A DNA stretch of 64,000 nt from Collybia mongolica (taxonomy: Eukaryota; Basidiomycota; Agaricomycetes; Agaricales; Clitocybaceae), in assembly GCA_013420905.1 (NCBI GenBank), contig JAAXNY010000017.1:1104292-1168291 (forward strand), in the 5' to 3' direction. Position numbers and translations under genes: made by a program. Below, piece after piece: positions 59,758-64,000 of this stretch. The stretch's first letter is position 1, and the number at the start of each line of letters is the position of its first letter. The notes beneath the pieces were generated by a model. The model saw nothing but the letters and a program-made list of their open reading frames with translations, had not been told where the DNA came from and made no database searches.

Positions 59758-60364
59758 GGAACGAGCAACCGAGCGAAGCGAGGTTGCGAGTGACTTTGGT
59801 ACGATGAGTTGCGTTACAAACAAGCAACAGGGTTGGGGAGGACGACAACACAAACGCGAAGCGTTTGGGTTGGAGGACTAGTTGAGTAGGCGTAAGGGGT
59901 CCCGATAAGGATCGATGGTTGGATTCCACCGGTCGGATCCTTTCGTCTTTTAAGACTCTTCAGATCGGGTTTTTTCGGTATACGTGTTGCTGCGGACTTT
60001 CACTTTCTTCCGAAGTTAGGCGAAAGTCGGGATACTTAGTCATCTACCTGTCAGAGGCGGCCAATGGCCATTTGCGCGCTTGACAGATGCGCAGTCGCTT
60101 CCATAGCGTCTGGCAGATCGGAATAGAACACGACATCGCCGAAGCGGGCTTACTAACTCTGCCCGAAGGCAGTGTGTTGGGCACCAATCGGCGACCGTCT
60201 ATTAACGACCTTGACAACCTGTGGGAACAAAGCCAAACGGATTACTCCGGTCAGCCGTAATGATTAGCAACCTTTCACACGTCACGGTCGTTTCGGACCG
60301 GGCACGTGGCCTTTAACCGTCCATGTCGGGTCGGTGATCGGATCAAAGTCCGGTCCGGCTCAGG
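59758..60364 (-). mobile_element. Non-coding Penelope-like element remnant (3' region with ribozyme)
   Basis: About 600 bp bounded on both sides by telomeric repeats and without a coding frame. On the minus strand it contains a complete hammerhead ribozyme (59901-59969) and several strong hairpins: 59765-59787 (gcaacc/ggttgc), 59852-59866 (aaacgc gaa gcgttt) and 59995-60028 (gactttc/gaaagtc). Hammerhead motifs are known from Penelope-like elements, and its position between telomeric tracts, with the 3' side facing the chromosome, is what a telomere-attached, 5'-truncated member of that class would look like. It shows no obvious similarity to the 3' region of the distal element, so it may belong to a different family. 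Confidence 0.6.
59901..59969 (-). ncRNA. Type I hammerhead ribozyme
   Basis: Read on the minus strand, all core elements are present in order. Stem I is CCCGAU (59969-59964) pairing with AUCGGG (59906-59901). The core is CUGAAGA (59963-59957). Stem II is GUCUU/AAGAC (59956-59945). Then comes GAAA (59944-59941). Stem III is GGAUC/GAUCC (59940-59936 with 59913-59909) closed by A15.1-U16.1 and capped by a 22-nt loop. The cleavage-site nucleotide H17 is U, at 59907. Every universally conserved core position (C3, U4, G5, A6, G8, A9, G12, A13, A14) is satisfied, and position 7, which is variable, is A. Self-cleavage would occur between 59907 and 59906 of the minus-strand transcript. Such ribozymes process Penelope-like element RNAs. 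Confidence 0.8.
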
Positions 60365-60430
60365 CGGGTTAGGTTGGGTTAACCGGTTAGGGTTAGGTTA
60401 GGTTAACGGTTAGGTTAGGGTTCGGGTTAG
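60365..60430 (+). repeat. Interstitial telomeric repeat 2
   Basis: Degenerate TTAGGG/TTAGG units (gggttaggttgggtt, ggttagggttaggtta, ggttaggttaggg) separated by two ttaac(c)gg interruptions, in terminal-telomere orientation. Confidence 0.85.
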
Positions 60431-60489
60431 CTAATTCGTTCAATGTCAGGTTGACGTAGATCGGATGCATTAAGCAAACAAGTACTCAC

Positions 60490-60513
60490 GGTTAGGGTTA
60501 GAGTTAGGGTTAG
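60490..60513 (+). repeat. Interstitial telomeric repeat 3
   Basis: ggttagggttagagttagggttag, four TTAGGG-like units with one TTAGAG variant, immediately inside the 3' end of the distal Penelope-like element. The 59 bp between this tract and the previous one (60431-60489) carry no recognisable feature. Confidence 0.85.
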
Positions 60514-63500
60514 TATGTCTCTAAGAGCCTCGGTTAATACCGTCTGTCGCTAGGACATAAATCATGGTACTTACAAAGTATCAACAACGGTTTAATTTTT
60601 ACCGCTAAGAATAGATGGAAACAATACCCACGGGCCTCAACAAGAGCGTCCCCGAAGGTAAACAAACGCACGCACGTAAGCGAGCCGTTCCGGGTCTAAG
60701 GAGTTCCCCGCACAGGGAAGGGGATCTACCGGTATATCTCCGCCGATCAAATTCGGCTGCTTTTCGCCACATTGGACTACTTAGGCTCACGCTGTCATAA
60801 GACCAGCGGTCGTGGGACCGATAGAGATCTGATAGGTTAACTCCGACCAGGGATGGCAAGAAGCTCACACGCTGCTACGCCCCAGAGCGCCCGATCAACT
60901 TGGACCGGGGCAACAGGTTAAGTTCACGCGACGTCCTCCACTCGAGTGGGTTCGCCGCGGATATTGTATAGGAACGACAGATCTTGTCTTTCTAGAGAGC
61001 CGGTCGAGCTAGTGTCATCACTAGAGTCATTAGCTGGCTCTTCATCGTTCGATTCTAGGGACATGTTCTGTACCAGAGCTTGTTCTTCCATCTTGGATAA
61101 TACAATCTTTTTCCAAAGACTAGTTAGGTCAAATAAATTACGGGTCCGTTTCTTGGACACGATAAATCGACGTTTGTCGAAACCTATTTTCGTAATGTCA
61201 GGGATGGGCAGAAGCCCATCAGCCGTTTCAATCAAGGAGTTAAACTCCTCAACCGATGACTTGAGACCAAAAAGGTCTCCACTGAATTTCGGGAACACAA
61301 TACCATATCGGTTGTGTGTGGCGGCGTTTATCCAACCCCGCCAGGTTCCGAGAACTGTATCTCCGAGTTTCTTAGCGTTGAAGTAATCCCACGCAAGGTT
61401 ATATTCGGACTTAAGCACAAGAATGTCACTAGAGCGTTGCCGTGACTCAGAATGGCGTTTTTCCCACCGTTCTCGTACATTATGCTTAATCCATGAATAG
61501 ACCAAGTCAGCTGGATAACCACGTTTGATATAAAGGGCAGCCAAGCCCGATATAGCGTCCTGGTAGTGTGTATAAAGACTACAGAGTGTGGCCAGCCGTG
61601 ACATTTCTCCCACGAATGTCCCCCGTTTCACATCTAGGGGGTGGGCAGAAATCCATGGGATTCTTTCTTGATGCGAACGTGCTTTGCGATAGGGCATCCA
61701 CTGTAATTCCGAGTATTGATCCCGGTACAGGGTTAAGTCCAGGAAAGGCTGATGCGATTCCGACACATTCCATTCAATAACACAGCCATCAAATTGAACA
61801 CATGCGAGGTGATTGAGTGCTTCTGCTTCTGAAGAAGCATATACAATCGCCGCGCAATCATCGATGTACCGCCCGTAAAAAGGTACGAGCGTGTTAGACA
61901 GGATTCCACAAGATTCTTCGAAGAACCAGCCAAATAAATTGGCTAAGTCCGGGGAAGACGCGACGCCCATAGCGAGGCCGCGCGTTTGTTTATAGAATTT
62001 ATCCTGAAACTGTGTAATCAAGTTACTGTTTCCAGTCGTGAGACACCGAACAAATATGTCGTATTCGTGTAGCTCTTGTTTGGTAAGCCGGTCTTTACAC
62101 GTGTCAAAACTTTCGCCAAAATAGTACCTCTCGTAGAGATTGAGTATGACTTCAAAACATCTCTCTATGGGTATATTTGGGTAGAAAGCGACTACGTCGC
62201 CGGTGACGATATAAAATCGTCGTCCACGTTGGAATTTTACTTGCCTCAATTTTAGCACCAAGTCTTTTGTTCCGTGTATAACGGTTGGCGCCGATTGTAC
62301 AATCGGTTTGAGTAATTTACTCACGTACTTAGCCGCAGGGTTTTGGATCGCACTATGACATGGAATGATCGGTCTCATCTTGACAGGTTCCTTGTGTATT
62401 TTAGGAATCCCGTAAAAGATGGGAACTTTGTGCTTTTCCCCTTTCGGGGTTATTTGATGTCGCATAAAGATGCAGACTTGCGGGTTGGAGATGTGCGCTT
62501 CGCAAAGCGATGCTATTTCCTCCATTTGGGTACATTGAGTCTTTAGGTAACTATTTGCTACTAGCTCGTGTAACGGTAAGTAATTATTATCGTCGGCCAA
62601 TAGTTCTAGGCATTTCTCTATAATCCAGTCTCGTTTAGATACAGCTATTCCCAGGTTCTTATCTGTGTTCGTAACCACGTATTTGTTATCAAACAAGAAC
62701 TGTCGAATGCGGGATACATTGGGCTCTAACGAGTAAAGGCGGCCCTTTGTTTCTTCACGGGGCATATTGCGGATCGTTTCGTAAACGAAGCCGCGGCCAC
62801 GGGTGAGTCCGAGTTCGAGATAGCTGGGTAACTTTGGGGGTTCTGCCGTTGATATGTGAGGCACCTCAAAGTCGGGATCATAGGGGGCGTTGTCATTCTC
62901 GAATGTAAATTTCAAACGCCAGCGAATTCTTCGATCGAAGTCGCTCCACGCATCTTTCAGAAGCTGAGAGTTACGTGGCGTGGGGAACATGAAGTTCATT
63001 CCCACGCTTAAGTCATATTCGAGTTCGATTGGCAAGCTTACGTCAGGGGAGCGATGAACATGAGATTTATACTGGGAAGCCGTAATAATGTTTACAGGAG
63101 TACGTAATAATATGTAATTAATCGCGTCAGGGTAAGACAACGTTAGTATGGAGTCCGGGTATGAAGAGGGTTTATCGTACCGAAATACAACATTGGGGGA
63201 TAGACGCGTGTCTACCGGCCCCTTCCTCGACCATTGCCCGGCTTGCCGCCTCGACCGCGGTTGCCTCCGCGGAGAGGTTGACCGCCCCGAACTGCCGATA
63301 CCCTGGCCTTCTTGGCCGGCTTGGGTACGTATGGTTCGGCGGCTCTCGAGCGTTTCAGCGTCGACGTGCCGGCGGTTTGTTTGTTCGATGGCTTGGACTT
63401 CTTCGCCTGATCCTATAGGCGAATCTAAAGTTAGCTTGGACGACGAAGCGAACGCGTTAGCACTCACTTTGCCTTTGCCCTTGCCACCCTTACCAGAGGC

Positions 63501-63866
63501 CTTCGAAGCGTTGAGCTTTTTCATTTGCGCGGCTACTGCTTTGTCGACCATCGACTGAACGGTCGATTTGTCGTTGCCGGAGAGATCAGACATCTCTACG
63601 TCAGCCGCTTGCTTGAGTGACACCTTCTTTTTGAAGCGAAGATTCCGGGCATCTTCTTGCATCTCCGTAATGGTAACGATACGGTAGGCATACACAACAC
63701 AGTCGTCCCTGACTTGGCGGCCAAGCTCGAACTGTGCATCACTCATTTTAAACCCCCGCAACTCAGGCTCTCCGGCCTCGTTGTTGACAAACACCGGTAC
63801 CTCCGATGCTTTCAGGCGCAGCGAGTAGTGGGCTTCCACTATCGGCTGAAGTTCCTTGAACATTTT
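60514..63866 (-). mobile_element. Telomere-terminal Penelope-like retroelement (Coprina/Athena type)
   Basis: Extends from the inner telomeric tract (3' end, 60514) to the terminal array (5' end, 63866). It consists of a ~410-bp 3' untranslated region and one 979-codon ORF. Orientation, with the 3' end inward against TTAGGG repeats and the 5' end outward, is what is expected if the RNA anneals to the telomeric G-overhang and is copied directly onto the chromosome end. Almost no 5' leader remains, so the copy may be 5' truncated at or just before the ORF. Confidence 0.8.
60924..63863 (-). CDS. Penelope-like reverse transcriptase lacking a GIY-YIG endonuclease
   Basis: A 979-residue uninterrupted frame from ATG 63863; an in-frame TAA in the telomeric repeat 9 bp upstream fixes this start unless spliced. 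Residues 1-~220 are charged, with a Gly/Lys-rich linker and an Arg/Ser-rich stretch. The Penelope-class DKN signature (VVTNTDKNLGIAV) is at ~396-408. Reverse transcriptase motifs follow: PIFYGIPKIHK (481-491), motif A GDVVAFYPNI with Asp 556, motif B QTRGLAMGVASSPDLANLF (~626-644), motif C YIDD (666-669), FLDL (707-710), and the thumb-like HPLDVKRGTF (741-750). The remaining ~230 residues end in an acidic Ser-rich tail without GIY-YIG, so the protein belongs to the endonuclease-deficient group (Athena of rotifers, Coprina of basidiomycetes), which uses telomeric 3' ends as primers. All catalytic aspartates are intact, so it may be active. Confidence 0.88.
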   Translation of the reverse strand: MFKELQPIVEAHYSLRLKASEVPVFVNNEAGEPELRGFKMSDAQFELGRQVRDDCVVYAYRIVTITEMQEDARNLRFKKKVSLKQAADVEMSDLSGNDKSTVQSMVDKAVAAQMKKLNASKASGKGGKGKGKVSANAFASSSKLTLDSPIGSGEEVQAIEQTNRRHVDAETLESRRTIRTQAGQEGQGIGSSGRSTSPRRQPRSRRQAGQWSRKGPVDTRLSPNVVFRYDKPSSYPDSILTLSYPDAINYILLRTPVNIITASQYKSHVHRSPDVSLPIELEYDLSVGMNFMFPTPRNSQLLKDAWSDFDRRIRWRLKFTFENDNAPYDPDFEVPHISTAEPPKLPSYLELGLTRGRGFVYETIRNMPREETKGRLYSLEPNVSRIRQFLFDNKYVVTNTDKNLGIAVSKRDWIIEKCLELLADDNNYLPLHELVANSYLKTQCTQMEEIASLCEAHISNPQVCIFMRHQITPKGEKHKVPIFYGIPKIHKEPVKMRPIIPCHSAIQNPAAKYVSKLLKPIVQSAPTVIHGTKDLVLKLRQVKFQRGRRFYIVTGDVVAFYPNIPIERCFEVILNLYERYYFGESFDTCKDRLTKQELHEYDIFVRCLTTGNSNLITQFQDKFYKQTRGLAMGVASSPDLANLFGWFFEESCGILSNTLVPFYGRYIDDCAAIVYASSEAEALNHLACVQFDGCVIEWNVSESHQPFLDLTLYRDQYSELQWMPYRKARSHQERIPWISAHPLDVKRGTFVGEMSRLATLCSLYTHYQDAISGLAALYIKRGYPADLVYSWIKHNVRERWEKRHSESRQRSSDILVLKSEYNLAWDYFNAKKLGDTVLGTWRGWINAATHNRYGIVFPKFSGDLFGLKSSVEEFNSLIETADGLLPIPDITKIGFDKRRFIVSKKRTRNLFDLTSLWKKIVLSKMEEQALVQNMSLESNDEEPANDSSDDTSSTGSLERQDLSFLYNIRGEPTRVEDVA

Positions 63867-64000
63867 GGGTTAGGTTAGGGTTAGGGTTAGGGTTAGGGTT
63901 AGGGTTAGGGTTAGGGTTAGGTTAGGGTTAGGGTTAGGGTTAGGGTTAGGGTTAGGGTTAGGGTTAGGGTTAGGGTTAGGGTTAGGGTTAGGGTTAGGTT
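63867..64000 (+). repeat. Terminal telomere array (TTAGGG)n
   Basis: Twenty-odd TTAGGG units run to the end of the window, with TTAGG variants near 63871 and 63919. The G-rich strand points toward the chromosome end, so this is a true right telomere. The array begins 3 bp outside the reverse transcriptase start codon. Confidence 0.97.

Noticed and set aside
59741..59929. Small minus-strand ORF starting at 59929
   Set aside because: It runs from inside the ribozyme into the telomeric repeat and lies in structured non-coding RNA; it has no independent support.
60605..60868. Minus-strand ORF in the 3' untranslated region of the retroelement
   Set aside because: Lies downstream of the reverse transcriptase stop, has no endonuclease (GIY-YIG) motif and poor protein-like composition.
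1..64000. CRISPR arrays, operons, rRNA genes
   Set aside because: No regularly spaced identical repeats, no polycistronic arrangement and no rRNA-like sequence were seen; the organism is a eukaryote.

Overview
The window is the right-hand end of a fungal chromosome, almost certainly from an agaricomycete basidiomycete. The evidence is a TTAGGG array running to the last base (63867-64000), many introns of about 50 bp with GT..AG ends, expanded F-box/LRR-like families, a KDZ transposase remnant, and kinase and P450 families typical of mushroom-forming fungi. Gene density is low and much of the DNA is decayed, as expected of a subtelomere.

Layout. 0-6.7 kb holds mobile-element-associated agaricomycete multicopy families: a broken minus-strand copy, two multi-exon genes of families that often accompany KDZ transposons, and the C-terminal exons of a KDZ transposase. 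6.7-22.8 kb has only two F-box genes (one frameshifted), several degenerate tRNA-like sequences and one copy of a ~0.65-kb dispersed repeat. 22.8-36 kb holds an unrecognised multi-exon gene, an intact ten-exon cytochrome P450, an M43 metalloprotease pseudogene and its intact secreted paralogue about 4 kb further on, the C-terminal relic of an FAD aromatic hydroxylase, and an F-box gene with one in-frame TGA. 37-39.3 kb is a core housekeeping gene: an Hsp70-type protein resembling ribosome-associated Ssz1. 39.6-46.7 kb carries a tandem segmental duplication of an F-box locus and further relics. 46.7-50.5 kb is essentially empty. 50.5-53.7 kb is a Chs4/Skt5-type chitin synthase activator with Sel1 repeats and a C-terminal CVIM CaaX box. 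55-57.3 kb has a putative multi-exon gene, a kinase fragment and an RPN7 fragment.

The distal 6 kb is the most interesting part. A minus-strand gene with six acidic serine-rich repeats (57.8-59.7 kb) is cut off just upstream of an intron by short telomeric repeats. Next comes a ~600-bp non-coding segment with a complete hammerhead ribozyme motif (59901-59969, minus strand), then two more short telomeric tracts, then a full-length ORF for an endonuclease-lacking Penelope-like reverse transcriptase (979 aa). Its start codon lies 3 bp from the terminal telomere array. I read this as a broken chromosome end that was capped with telomeric repeats and then extended by successive telomere-attaching Penelope-like elements (Coprina/Athena type), with each 3' end facing inward onto telomeric DNA.

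Genes do not form an operon or an obvious metabolic cluster. The recurring theme is duplication and decay (F-box, M43, tandem repeats) between a few conserved genes (Ssz1-like, Skt5-like) and a retroelement-built chromosome terminus. All exon boundaries were read by eye from splice consensus and frame continuity.
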